NCBI GenBank assembly: GCA_946902875.1
Contig: OX336349.1
Span: forward strand, 20,173,891 to 20,237,890
Length of the DNA: 64,000 nucleotides
Source: Nematopogon swammerdamellus
Taxonomy: Eukaryota; Arthropoda; Insecta; Lepidoptera; Adelidae
Direction of reading: 5' to 3'
The notes below the pieces were generated by a model. That model was not told where the DNA came from, did no database searches, and saw only the letters and a list, made by a program, of their open reading frames with translations. Below, in pieces: positions 29,380 through 39,369 of the stretch (position 1 is the stretch's first letter; each line of letters begins with the position of its first letter). A program made the position numbers and the translations under genes.

Positions 29380-29455
29380 ATAATGTCTGCGTACCGCCTG
29401 GCGGGCGGGTGGTCTTCCTACACTCCCTTGTCTTGTCCACGTCGGCGGCAGTAAC
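29380..29455 (-). pseudogene. RTE LINE fragment (GSVGRPPAR region)
   Basis: Minus strand encodes TWTRQGSVGRPPARQAVR, equivalent to the WTGKRSVGRPPARWDDD segment of the RTE at 2973-4847. Neither the 3' tail nor the 5' part is present. Confidence 0.7.
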
Positions 29456-29917
29456 ATTTTGAATATCTCGTAATTTTAGATCATTCCAGAACTGATTATT
29501 TAGTCAAACCGTAGCGCTCAAATCGTCTTATCTCTAATCGTAACGTTTACGAAACTCTGTGCGATTTTATATGATGCAGACTTCGACATCAGAAGACTCG
29601 AAGCGTCCTCATGGTAATGGCGGAAGCGTTGAACTCGAGTTCAGTGATTAATCATAAAAGTTTTGAATGCTCAAGTTTCGCCCGTACTCGGAAGTTTGCC
29701 TTCTGGAAACGGTTGATACTAAACTGTCTCAGAAGTTCTGTCTTGTGCCCATTTACTCACAATCACTTTAGACCTTCCCGAGGTGGTCAACGACCTTCGA
29801 TCCAAGTAGATAAATATTTTGTTTTCCTTATTTTTTCAACAATACAGTGAACAACATAAAAAAATCTTTTTCTGAATAATGTTAAGGTTAGGTAAGATCA
29901 AAGCCAACATTTTAACT
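29456..29917. other. Unassigned sequence
   Basis: Contains a 79-aa ORF (29611-29850) without recognised motifs; not called. Confidence 0.3.
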
Positions 29918-30038
29918 AATCATGAGTATTAACTAATATGAAACATTTCATAAAGCACGCTATAGATGGCGTGAGTGGCGCTAACCATGACATGGCGATA
30001 CGGAACCCTCGGTGCGCGAGTTTGACTCGCACTTGGCC
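29918..30038 (-). repeat. Family C, GTGCGAGT end only
   Basis: ATAGATGGCGTGAGTGGCGC, CATGACATGGCGATACGG and CGAGTTTGACTCGCACTTGG then a T run. Truncated on the left. Confidence 0.75.
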
Positions 30039-30469
30039 GTTTTTTTTTTCCACAAATATAATATTATCAACTTGAACCGTCTGCGCGCGCCGTCCGGTTT
30101 CACGACCTCCTGAGTCATATGATTGGCGTTCGCATGTGACCGTAGACAAATAATTTTTTTTGCACCAGATGCTAGTTCTTAGCGGATCACGAGACGGCTA
30201 CGCGTATCTCGATAATGAGAACAAAACGCGTCTTCCGGGGCAACACGTGAGCGGGCTTGTAAACACACTCTCGCTTGATCGATACAAAACAAAGTTGGCT
30301 TGAATTTCATGTTCTTACTGGTTTTGGTAGGTCTTGCCGCGGTATTGATGATTTGTTTTGTTTCTTAAAACTAAATTCCTAAATATGTTGGTTTAGGCTT
30401 TCACCTTTGTAATAAACTTTGATTCTGGTTCTGGTATAAATTTGGTTCTGAAAAAAATTAATCACAATT
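30039..30469. other. Unassigned sequence
   Basis: GC-richer near 30170-30270 (CGGGGCAACACGTGAGCGGG); no ORF or repeat identified. Confidence 0.3.
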
Positions 30470-30615
30470 TTTTTTTAGTATCCGCGACATGTGGCGCCGA
30501 GCCACCCATAAGGTGTCTAGTAACGCCCATGGACATTCGGTCGAATGCGGGCGCTACGAATGCCATGCCGGCCTGATAGGTGCCCATTCACGCCTCTCTT
30601 GAAGGATCCGAAAGA
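30470..30615 (-). pseudogene. Jockey-type LINE C-terminal/3' tail fragment
   Basis: Inverse of GGCACCTATCAGGCCGGC, ATGGCATTCGTAGCGCCC and GACCGAATGTCCATGGGCG, with a T run (30468-30477) as the reversed tail. Same family as 10856-10985. Confidence 0.75.
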
Positions 30616-30647
30616 TCCGAAAATATCCTTATATTATTATAAGAATA

Positions 30648-30930
30648 AGGGATATGACTCCCTTCTTTTTTTTTCAATTTGAAAAAAAAAAAAAATTGGT
30701 GTTGACTCCCTTATATTACTAGGTAGGGCTTAACCCGCCCGGTTTGGTACCACCGTACTGAATGAAAGGTCGGTCGAAACGGCTATGTAAATAGTTTGTG
30801 TTTTCCGTCCAGTTCAGTGTAACCGGCACGACTGAAGGGAAGGACTGACGTGGCACCAAGTTTACCCGGTGTTATGGGCTGACGGATGCAGTAGGTGATG
30901 TAGCGTACCGTGTAAGTTTCCATAAAAAAT
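30648..30930 (+). mobile_element. SINE-A2 with inserted A/T-rich duplication
   Basis: GGGATATGACTCCCTTCT is followed by a T9, CAATTTG, A13 tract and a second GACTCCCTT before the body resumes (ATATTACTAGGTAGGGC). The repeated GACTCCCTT on both sides of the tract suggests an insertion with a short duplication. The tail is intact. Confidence 0.8.
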
Positions 30931-31371
30931 AAATTAAAAAAATATATCTATATTTCGACCTCCAGTTCTACAATCCTTTCAATCTCACTCAATTTAAATT
31001 CCCCATCATTTATGTCTCCGCCAGGGCGGCGGACACTCTGAATTTAATCCGAGTTTTCCGAATTAATATCCGCGAGATCTTAATCGCAGGGAATTCTCAC
31101 TCGAACATTTTCAGGCCCATTCAAACTGCTATTTCCAAATCATGGACATGAATTAATTAAAAGTTGCTTGAAAATGTTTGCCTGAATTGGAAGATCGGTA
31201 AATTAGATTTACACAGACCAGACTTAATTTCCACTCTGCATCCCCCCCTTTGCTTACCTAACCCTGTTTCACCTCTCTCACCTCTCTCACTTAGTGGCTT
31301 AGCGTTCTTTCGATTTTTTTTATTTAACCCTTTATAAGTGTCTCAGTCAGAAGTCAGAGGGGCCAAACCTC
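30931..31371. other. Unassigned sequence
   Basis: A trace of the GGGGCCAAAGC block (CAGAGGGGCCAAAC at 31351) just before the next SINE; otherwise nothing. Confidence 0.35.
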
Positions 31372-31625
31372 ATTTTTTTATGGAAACTGACACGGTTGGC
31401 TGCATCACCTACAACAGTCGTGATGTCAGCCCGTAACAGCGGGTGAACTAGGTGCCATGTCAGTGCTTCCCTTTAATTTCATGTCGGCTACACTGAACTG
31501 GACGGAAAACAAGAACGAATTAACATAAAATAAGAATTTACATAGCCGTTTCGAACGACGTTTCATTCAGTGCGCTGGTACCAACCCGGGCGGGACAAAC
31601 CCTACCACCTAGTAAGGTAAGACGA
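31372..31625 (-). mobile_element. SINE-A1 lacking its head
   Basis: Minus strand: TCTTACCTTACTAGGTGG to GTGTCAGTTTCCATAAAA. A small internal duplication (GAACGAATTAACATAAAATA) occurs near 31513. Confidence 0.82.
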
Positions 31626-31627
31626 AG

Positions 31628-32045
31628 GGACCACATGCTCCAACTAGCCAATCTTGTTGTTTGTCTGTCTGTCTGTAACAGCTTATTTTCTTAGAATCTA
31701 CGGCACGCATAAAGTTGAAATTTGGTACATATATGTATAGAGTTTGATAACGCAATCCCGGACATAGGTATAGCGGAATTGGAATAATTTCCAGTTTGGG
31801 GGGACAAATTAGAAAGCGGAAAAAAAAAATTAAATGCATCAGAAAATATATAGTTTCCACCCCCGCCCCCTATCACCAAAACTACTGAGCATAAAATTCC
31901 TAAAAAAAAATTACAATAAATATTGGGCCTCTCAATTACAAGGAAAACCTAAACGAACATTAAAATTTGTATTAAAGTTCTCACAGAAAACGGAATTGTA
32001 CGGAACCCTCTCCACGCGAGTTCGACTCGCACTTGGCTTTTTAAT
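31628..32045 (+). repeat. Family D repeat, longest copy
   Basis: GTTTGTCTGTCTGTCTGTAA, TCTACGGCACGCATAAAG, ATATATGTATAGAGTTTGAT, GGGGGGACAAATTAGAAAGC, then CGGAACCCTCTCCACGCG and AGTTCGACTCGCACTTGGC. The last block is shared in type with family C. Partial copies at 21262 and 38728. No protein and no obvious inverted termini. Confidence 0.65.
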
Positions 32046-32514
32046 TCTATTGTACCTATGATGTTTTTATGTTTATATTAAGCAGTTAGAGGTTTTTACG
32101 ACTTTTTTTTGTTATAATACAGTCTCTTCAAGAATCTAGGGCTCCCAAGATCGACGCTAAGCTCATATATGGAGAGAGCTTCGAAAACGTCACTGGAAGC
32201 ATCCTACAGAATATGGGTAGGTAGAGAGAGGGAGGTCGAGAGCGGGACTGGTGGTTTCCCCGCGTCCTAGTCAACGCAGACTAGCTGACGAGGGCTTGAA
32301 GCGAGCCGAAACGTGAAGCATGCGCGGGAAATTTAGAGTGGCCACTCGCTAGTCCCGTCCTCGATTAATACCCTCCTCTACTGCCGATGGGCCCGGATAT
32401 GTTCGGTGAAGCCATCGCAAGCTCAGTTCCACACCTTCCTACTTACAAAATTTATTGAAATAAAAACATTGATTGTTCCTCGGATTGTTTACATTTTGTC
32501 AAAGTTACTGGCGA
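32046..32514. other. Unassigned, partly GC-rich
   Basis: 32150-32440 is GC-richer and not repeated here. A frame containing DEGLKRAET is visible, but I cannot assign it. Confidence 0.3.
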
Positions 32515-32690
32515 CAAGGCCTTCAAGCGTCGTATTAACGGGCTAGACAGCCTAGCAACAGTCCGCAAATCTGCTGGCATGGCACCTAACTGAGCGTGGT
32601 TTCGCGAGGAGAGGTGATTTTGACTCTGTCGACTGCACCATTGGTCTCTCGGCACAGCCACACAGGTTTACATAAAAAAAGGCAGTGAAA
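32515..32690 (+). pseudogene. 3' end of the LDSLATVRKS LINE family
   Basis: FKRRINGLDSLATVRKSAG then the 3' region (TTTCGCGAGGAGAGGTGA, GTCGACTGCACCATTGG) and an A-rich end, matching 16345-16510. Confidence 0.82.
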
Positions 32691-33039
32691 AATTATAAAA
32701 CATTTTTGGAACACAGCGCTAACCATACTTAGATTATATTTTTTTCTACTAATTTCACTATTTAATTCTTGTAAGAAAAATTTTATGATGCCTTTATGCC
32801 CCCTTTTGTGGCGTTAGAAATTAGTAACAAAATACACAAGGTTGACGCTCTCCAGAACCACACTTAAGTGCTCAAATGTCCATTCCACCTTATATCTTAG
32901 TTCTATGGTTCTAACTAACACGTGCCGATGACTGCTCACACGTGTCGGTAGTCGGTACTCGGTCGGGTCGGCTGAGCCGACTCGGCTCCCTTCAGATGGA
33001 ATAGTGGTTCGGTTCATCGTACACGTTGTTGTAAGATTC
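32691..33039. other. Unassigned sequence
   Basis: A local cluster of CGGT/GTCGG tetramers at 32943-32990; no gene or element called. Confidence 0.3.
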
Positions 33040-33345
33040 TTTATTATTTATACACCACACGCCATATCGCGACGATCGGGATAAGCAGAGTAATCGGTGT
33101 TGTGCTAAAAGTATTCTGGTAAATTACAGCACAACACCGACCACCTCGTTTAGCAAAGTATTCCGACAAGATAACTCAGATTGCGCGGTGGAAACACCGT
33201 GCCAAGGTGAGAGGTGGCTAGCCTGTCGCCCTTATGCGCGGCATCTTATCCTTATCCCTTAGTCGCCTTTTACGACATGCACGGGGAGAGATGCAGTGGG
33301 CCTATGCTTATTAAGTACCGGCCCCACACAGTACCGTACGATCTT
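33040..33345 (-). mobile_element. SINE-B, nearly complete
   Basis: Minus-strand head CTGTGTGGGGCCGGTACTTA to the terminal CCGATCGTCGCGATATGGCG region. All B body blocks present. Confidence 0.82.
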
Positions 33346-33424
33346 TAGATATAGTATATGTAGTTTTAAATTTAGAATTACACCTTTTCGGAAGATTGGT
33401 CATTCATTAAATACATACATACAC

Positions 33425-33728
33425 ATACATACCCCACACGCTGTATTCCGATAATCGAGGTAAGCAGAGTAATCGGTGTTGTGCTGCAAGAACTGAGGTA
33501 AATTTCAGCACAACACCGGCCACCACGTATTAGCAAAGTATTCGGACAAGATAACTATTCAAGCAGCGCGTAAGGCACGAACGAAGGCATGATGTAAGCA
33601 CCGTGCCAAGGTGAGAGGTAGCTAGCCTGTCCTGCCTTGTACGGCATCTTGTCCTTATCCCTTAGTCGCCTTTTACGACATGCACGGGGAGACATGCAGA
33701 AGGACAATAATGTTTTAAGTACCGGGCG
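33425..33728 (-). mobile_element. SINE-B, second adjacent copy
   Basis: Second minus-strand copy about 80 bp downstream of the previous one, same orientation, head diverged (CGGTACTTAAAACATTATTG). The intervening DNA is an ACATACAT run. Confidence 0.82.
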
Positions 33729-33749
33729 TGACTATTTGTAGGTATTATT

Positions 33750-33783
33750 CAAAGAGTTTGTATTACGTAATACAAACTCTTTG
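33750..33783. mobile_element. 34-bp perfect palindrome flanked by 8-bp direct repeats
   Basis: Two 17-bp arms (CAAAGAGTTTGTATTAC and its exact complement) with no loop. GTATTATT stands immediately on both sides (33742-33749 and 33784-33791). Arms shared with 16879-16923. Confidence 0.88.
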
Positions 33784-33816
33784 GTATTATTGTAATGTTT
33801 TCGGTTACGTAGTATA

Positions 33817-34379
33817 CGGGTGTTTCAGGATAGGGTTTCATAACTTCAGGGTTCGAAGGGTCCATATTTGAAGACGAAAAGCTCTGAAACTTTTTCCCAG
33901 ATCCAGTCATTTTATTTTATAGTGCTTTTTGGTGAAAATCGTTTTATCGATCTTTGGTGGACGGTTAACGTCCGTCCACCTTTATTAAATAAAAATTAAA
34001 TTACATACTAACTTGCATGCTGAACTATGAGAATTGTACTGCGTCTAGGTAAATTACGAACACTTAAATTTGAATGACATCAAAAGAAAAAGGGGACTGG
34101 ACTAGGTCATTGCACTCCCTAGATCTAGACAGCACTGTTGCCAAATCTCACTGTCCATCGAGTTTTTCAAGAACATTAAGGTTCTTAATTAACCTTAACT
34201 TAACTTAAAGGTTCTTAATGAACATTAACCTTAATGTTCTTGGAGTTTTTATTACAATTTTAAATTGTTGTATGAAAAACACAAATACGGAATTTCGATT
34301 TGAGTGATAAGGATTTTTTTCTTCTAATAATGAGTACTTTCTATTCCTGAAGTTTCTCAAACCTATCCTGAAACACCCG
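33817..34379. mobile_element. Mariner-type MITE, 563 bp
   Basis: Inverted ends CGGGTGTTTCAGGATAGG.TTT at 33817 and its complement ending 34379, each bordered by TA (33815-33816, 34380-34381), as for Tc1/mariner insertions. Internal hairpins: GGTGGACGGTTAACGTCCGTCC at about 33956 and AAGAACATTAAGGTT/AACCTTAATGTTCTT at 34169-34240. No transposase. Confidence 0.82.
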
Positions 34380-34467
34380 TATGAAAGCGACTCAAATTCG
34401 TCGACGTTTCGTCCGTCCCTCACTTTGGGGGACATCATGAATCATGGCTCGCGGCAACTGCGAATAC

Positions 34468-34665
34468 ATGGAGGACCTGACCGCACTGAATGAAAGGTCG
34501 CATTGAAACGGCTATTTAAATAGTTCGTGTTTTCCGTCCAGTTCATTGTAGCCGGCACGATCGAAGGGAAGCACTGGCACGGCACCTAGTTCACCAAGAT
34601 GTTATGGCTATCACGGATGTAGTAGGTAGGGATGTAGACAAAAGTGTCAGTTTCTATTACCCTGC
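34468..34665 (+). mobile_element. SINE-A, 5'-truncated and diverged
   Basis: GACCGCACTGAATGAAAGG to GTGTCAGTTTCTATTAC. Several substitutions and a deletion near 34605. Confidence 0.75.
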
Positions 34666-34667
34666 GA

Positions 34668-34775
34668 AGTTTCTTGTCGGTTCTTCTTCGTGGGTGTAAT
34701 CGAACCGGATAGAACAAATTGTGAGCGCAGTCCAACTGCCATATGAATGATCAATAAACAATACAATACAATACA
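34668..34775 (+). repeat. LINE 3' UTR fragment with (AATAC)n tail
   Basis: CTGCGAAGTTTCTTGTCGG, TTCTTCTTCG, then AATAAACAATACAATACAAT. The GCAAGTTTCTTGCCGGTTCT-type block is common in lepidopteran LINE 3' UTRs. Confidence 0.55.
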
Positions 34776-34936
34776 ATTTAAAAAAATCCCTTACTGACAG
34801 CGAGGAGTTTCGTGACCACTAGTGAAAGCCTAGTTGAGCTCGATACGCCTTCGCTACTGGTTCCAGTTGCTCGGAGACATTGGAACCCTCACTCGGGAGT
34901 TAGTAAGTATATGCTCCAACTTCACTGACTAATGAG

Positions 34937-36058
34937 CATACATCGGAATCCGCGGGGCACGAATACGACCTTGTTAGGGATTGACTACGGCGATCAATAA
35001 ACAATCGACACTGTTATCGATACGCATATTTATTTGTTTATTGTATTTTATTCATCTAATATTTCAGACCTGAATACTTATATACAACAGTACTTATATA
35101 AACATGTATACTTTATGTTAACGATTAAGTAAATATAATACATATTTATATAAGGTCTTTCAAAATTAGTTCATAGTACGCTAAGGGGGGGTTCTGTATC
35201 ATATAGGGAGTAAAACCTATATAAAAATTTTTGGACCTTGGGCTTTTTTTAAGTAAAAAATTTTTTTATGTAGTTATTTAAATAAAAAAAATAGGTGGTT
35301 GATTTTTATAACCTAATCGATTCAGTTTCATAACAGTAACAAAAAAGTCTGCATGGTCATTATGATGTAACACGTGTAAGTCGGTAAAAAAAATTAAATT
35401 CTTTCTATTCCATACTAATAAAACTAAAATTGTGGTTTTTCACAATTTCTGAAAGAAAGAGATATACGTGTTGGAAGACTTTTTTGTACCTAGCACGAAA
35501 CCGAAACGATTAAGAAAATTTTTTTTTTACATTTAACATTAAAAAAAAAAAAATTTGTGAAAAAAAAAAACTCTTTGTTCTTCAAAAGTGATCTATTTCC
35601 GATACAGAACCCCCCCTTAGCTTACTATGAACTAATTTTGTAAGACCAATTTTTTTGGACCTTGGCCTTTTTTTTATGTAAAATATTTTTTATGTGTTTA
35701 AATAAAAAAATAGGTGGTTGATTTTTATAGCCTAATCGATTCAGTTTCATAACAGTAACAAAAAAGTCTTCAATATCATTATGATGTAACACGTGTAAGT
35801 TGGTAAAAAAAATCAAATTCTTTCTATTCCATACTAATAAAACTAATATTGTGGTTTGAACAGATTTGTATTGTACCTACAAAGTAAATACAACATTAGT
35901 TTATTATATCTTATTTTCTATAGAAATACTCTTAGTTTTAATAATCGACATTATTTCATATTATTCTAAAATAACGATCGCTTTTCGATATTTGTGGATA
36001 CATTGTCCCATCACTAAACAACCTTGAATCATTCGTGCCCCGCGGATTCCGATGTATG
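34937..36058 (-). mobile_element. hAT-N1 copy 4 with perfect 8-bp target duplication
   Basis: 1122 bp, CATACATCGG to CCGATGTATG, bordered by CTAATGAG at 34929-34936 and 36059-36066. Orientation opposite to the copy at 18218. Internal duplicated units as in the other copies; the 63-aa ORF at 35625-35816 is part of a unit. Confidence 0.93.
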
Positions 36059-36138
36059 CTAATGAGACTACGAATTAATGTATAGCACAGGACTAGGCGC
36101 AGTTTCATCACAAGCGGAAATACAGCTGTAGATCTTTG

Positions 36139-36270
36139 TCATGCGTGCACGATGGCACCTTTGTTATTCATGCAATTGTTCATGGGCTGGCTGGAAATAA
36201 ATACAGCGCTGGGTCTAGTAAAATCTTCACTATATTCAGCATAGGCTGTGTCCAGTCCTTTTTTCCTCTC
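36139..36270 (-). CDS. Candidate terminal exon of an unidentified host gene
   Basis: Minus strand: AAACAATTACAG at 36271-36282 is a plausible splice acceptor followed in phase 0 by 43 codons (ERKKGLDTAYAEYSEDFTRP ... NNKGAIVHA) and a stop at 36139-36141. The peptide is non-repetitive and differs from all TE proteins here. There is no second exon, poly(A) signal or homologue I can name. It may be a decayed exon or a chance frame. Confidence 0.22.
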   Translation of the reverse strand, partial: ERKKGLDTAYAEYSEDFTRPSAVFISSQPMNNCMNNKGAIVHA

Positions 36271-36295
36271 CTGTAATTGTTTAAATGTGTGTTTT

Positions 36296-37136
36296 AATAA
36301 TAGTCCAGTCATTATATCCAAAAAACCGACCCTACCCGTGAATAATCAGTTCTTGGATTATTTTTTCGTAGGTCCCTCTGGGAGTGTAAATTCAAAAAGT
36401 AGACTGAATCAGGCTCCTGCGTATATTCGAAAAACGTTAAAAAAAGAACGGGTTTTCTTGAATAACTCGGCCATTTTTGATTTTACAGTAAAACCGTAAG
36501 GACATAAATTGTAGGAAATTTGATTCTCTAGAAGTTTGGTTCTCACAATTTTTCTTCTAGGATCGATATTTTGGAAATTAAATTTGAAAAAAAGCGACAA
36601 ATTCAAAATATTTTCATCGTCTCGTTTATTTTCAACTTTACGGCATAAATGAAGAGGACTAAACTTGTAGAGAATCAAATTCTGAACAATTTAGATTCCC
36701 ACCTATTTTCCCCCAAAATCAATATTTTGAAAATTAAACCTGAAAAACGCGACAAATTTAAAATATTATCATTATCTCCTATGTTTCACGTTTTACGGCA
36801 TAAATGAAGAGAAACAAAGTTGTAGAGAATCAAATTCTGAACAATTTTTGTTCGAATTTTTTTTGCACCCAAACGATATTTTTTGAATTGGACCTAAAAA
36901 AAGCGACACATTCGAAATATTATCATTATCTCGTATCATCATTATGCCGTAAAGTTGAAAATAAACGAGATAATGATAATATTTTGAATTTGTCGCGTTT
37001 TTCAGGTTTAATTTCCAAAATATCGATTTTGGGGGGAAAAAGGTGGGAATCTAAATTGTCCCCGAGGGACCTACGAAAAAAAATCCAAGAACTGATTATT
37101 CACGGGTCAAATCTAAAATGACTGAACTATAATGTA
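36296..37136. mobile_element. Fold-back element with internal 155-bp repeats
   Basis: Outer inverted repeats: CCCGTGAATAATCAGTTCTT ... CGTAGGTCCCTC at 36338-36381 and the complement at 37061-37108; weaker pairing continues outward (ATAGTCCAGTCATT at 36299; AATGACTGAACTAT at 37119-37132). Inside, a block containing CGACAAATTC.AAATATT and GGCATAAATGAAGAG recurs at about 36563, 36719 and 36869, then once inverted (36945-37045). No ORF. Confidence 0.78.
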
Positions 37137-37159
37137 ATAATGTAATACTGAAGGGAATT

Positions 37160-37560
37160 TTTTTTTCTTATCTATTATCTCTTATATCTTATCTCTTGTC
37201 TCTTGTGTCTTGTCTCTTATTTCTTATTTCTTATTTCCTATTTCCTATTTCCTAGTTCCTATTTCCTATTTCCTATTTCATATTTCCTATTTTCTATTTT
37301 TTATTTCCTATTTCCTACTTCCTACTTCTTACTTCTTACTTCTTACTTCTTCTTACTTCTTACTTCTCGCTTCTCGCTTCTCACTTCTCACTTCTCACTT
37401 CTCACTCCTCACTCCTCACTCCTCACTCCTCACTTCTCACTTCTTATTTCTTATTTCTTATTTCTTATTTCTTGTTTCTTGTATATTGTTTCTTTTTTAC
37501 TATTTCTTCTTTCCTATTTCCTATTCCTTGTTTCCTATTCCCTTTTTTTTTATTTATTTC
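37160..37560. repeat. Heptanucleotide pyrimidine array, graded variants
   Basis: Over 300 bp of 7-mers on the plus strand, shifting along the array: TTTCCTA near 37230-37315, CTTCTTA near 37320-37365, CTTCTCG/CTTCTCA near 37370-37405, CTCCTCA near 37406-37433, then TTTCTTA near 37440-37475. One strand is almost purine-free. The YFLFPIS-type frames are a by-product of the 7-mer in all three frames. Confidence 0.95.
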
Positions 37561-38015
37561 TGTGCGACAGGGACGAAGCTCTACAACCGGATTGTCTCTT
37601 TCTAAAGCTCGATACGCATTATTTGCTGCCGGGAACATGAATTTACCGCTCCCGTACTGTTATGGCAGCGATGAAGTTTTTTTTATTTTGAAAAATAACA
37701 TAATTTATTTGAAATTGCTTAGAAAACTAGTGAGCTTGAAGGTGTATAAATCCACTTTATTCCTGTGGACCAGAAAATAGTTTCAGGCATTCTGACGTAC
37801 TTTTTTCTCAGCCTTTCACACACAATGAATGATCTACTCAGCCCCAGTTTTCTTTATATTCTCGGTGAAATGTGACAAAGATAAAATGTGATATTCAAAT
37901 TTCCTTTTCGTTGAGAATTTTCTGCTCTCTGCTTCAATTTACGAAGTTCTCCGATTCCCTGGAACCACTTAGTGGCGAGTCCTTTTACATAGTTGGCAAG
38001 TAGTTTGTAGGTAAT
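37561..38015. other. Unassigned sequence
   Basis: No repeat or gene that I can support. Confidence 0.3.
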
Positions 38016-38090
38016 GTGCACAGGTATTTACTCGTATGTATGTATCAAATCAAATCAATGAAATCAATATTATTTATTGCGTATTTGTAG
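38016..38090 (-). repeat. LINE 3' tail trace
   Basis: ATCAAATCAAATCAATG then AATCAATATTATTTATTGCG: a degenerate tandem tail next to a TTTATTG stretch, as at other minus-strand LINE ends here. Confidence 0.4.
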
Positions 38091-38115
38091 TGGTGTAGTG
38101 TAACATTGCCATATA

Positions 38116-38359
38116 CAGGATGTTTGATGACTATAGGTCATAAAGCAAACCAGGTACTCCTGAGCCTATTTGGAGCAATAAAGTTAGATGACATTTTGTT
38201 CTACGGTGAACTTTTTTTCCATACAAAACTAAATAAAATTATTTAGTTTTGTATGGAAAAAAAGTTCACCGTAGAACAAAATGTCATCTAACTTTATAGC
38301 TCCAAATAGGCTCAGGTGTACCTGGTTTGCTTTATGACCTATAGTCATCAAACACCCTG
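38116..38359. mobile_element. Palindromic mariner-type MITE, 244 bp
   Basis: Nearly perfect inverted repeat along its whole length: CAGGATGTTTGATGACTATA at the left, TATAGTCATCAAACACCCTG at the right, centre AAATTATTT near 38237. TA borders both ends (38114-38115, 38360-38361). Arms of about 117 bp with only a few differences (for example one extra A near 38188). Confidence 0.88.
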
Positions 38360-38367
38360 TATATAAA

Positions 38368-38619
38368 CTAGCATTTGCCCGCGACTTCGTCCGCGTGGAT
38401 AACTGAATTTATCGATAAATTTTGTCCAACTTACACAATGTCTTTGTACATTATAGCCTATAATATGTTATTCTGATGTACAAGCTATAGTACTGTAAGT
38501 CTCATCAAAATCCGTTCAGTAGTTTTCGCGTGAAAGAGGAACAAAGATCCATACATCCATCCATACATCCATACATCCATCCATCCTCACAAACTTTCTC
38601 GTTTATAATATTAGTAGGA
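38368..38619 (-). mobile_element. Short Helitron (TCCTACTAATATTATAAA type)
   Basis: Minus strand: TCCTACTAATATTATAAACG at the right end, (GGAT)n runs, and a 3' GC hairpin CCACGCGGACGAAGTCGCGG then GCAAATGCTAG at the left. It begins 8 bp after the mariner-type MITE. Confidence 0.78.
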
Positions 38620-38727
38620 AGTAGGATTAGTAGGATAGGCTAAGAGTTCCTTCCACAAATTGCTCGGGTAGGCGTGCAACTGGCCTGCCACAGCTCTCCT
38701 TCAGAGAAAGCTGTGTTCCGTTTTTAG

Positions 38728-38960
38728 AGTTCCATACCTCAAAAGAGGAAAAAAAAAACTCCTTATAGGATGACTCTCGTGCCTGCCTGTCTGTCTGTTT
38801 GTTCGTATGTCAAAGATTATTTTCTCTGAATCTAGTGGATCAAACAATTTAAATGTATTTACATATATAGAGTTTGATGATGACCCAATCACGGACGCAT
38901 AGCTCAAATGAACAAATTTAGATTTTGGGGGACAAATTAGAAAGTAAATTTTTTTTTAAA
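38728..38960 (+). repeat. Family D relative, partial
   Basis: AGAGTTCCATACCTC, CCTGTCTGTCTGTTTGTTCG, ATATATAGAGTTTGATGATG and GGGGGACAAATTAGAAAG match the left and middle of the copy at 31628. The right end is missing. Confidence 0.6.
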
Positions 38961-39084
38961 TTGAAATTTCGTAGGTACGCAATAAAATTAGAGAATCTTA
39001 TTTTGCAGTACTTAGAGCGTTTATTTTCATAAAATATAAAAACCTATTACTAAATAACTAAAGAATTAAAAACCTACCTAAAAA

Positions 39085-39195
39085 ACATTAAAATAACTAT
39101 CAAAAGGGGCGTTTTCAAATGTTCCTAGAACACTTGCGGCATTACCCCACTGGATGGCAAGGCTTACCCTCTGAATGAAGTAGGCTGCTTTTAAT
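39085..39195 (-). pseudogene. Retroelement C-terminal remnant (QRVSLAIQ motif)
   Basis: Minus strand: AAYFIQRVSLAIQWGNAASV then LGTFENAPF. This is the same domain as 11757-12074 but better preserved at its end. Frame lost upstream. Confidence 0.6.
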
Positions 39196-39369
39196 GTCTT
39201 TGCTGCTAGTAGTATACTAGAATATATTTTCTAAATTCATAAAAAATTGCCCCCGCAGGGACTTTAAAATATGAATTCAAATATTTTTATGAATTCAAGA
39301 GGCTTCAAGAACGTAAGAGGCACACGGATGGCAAGAATGTAAGCTTCCGAATTCAAGAATGAAAGTGGT

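Noticed and set aside
37203..37640. 145-aa ORF rich in YFLFPIS, resembling a membrane protein
   Set aside because: Produced by the pyrimidine heptamer array; all three frames give similar hydrophobic text.
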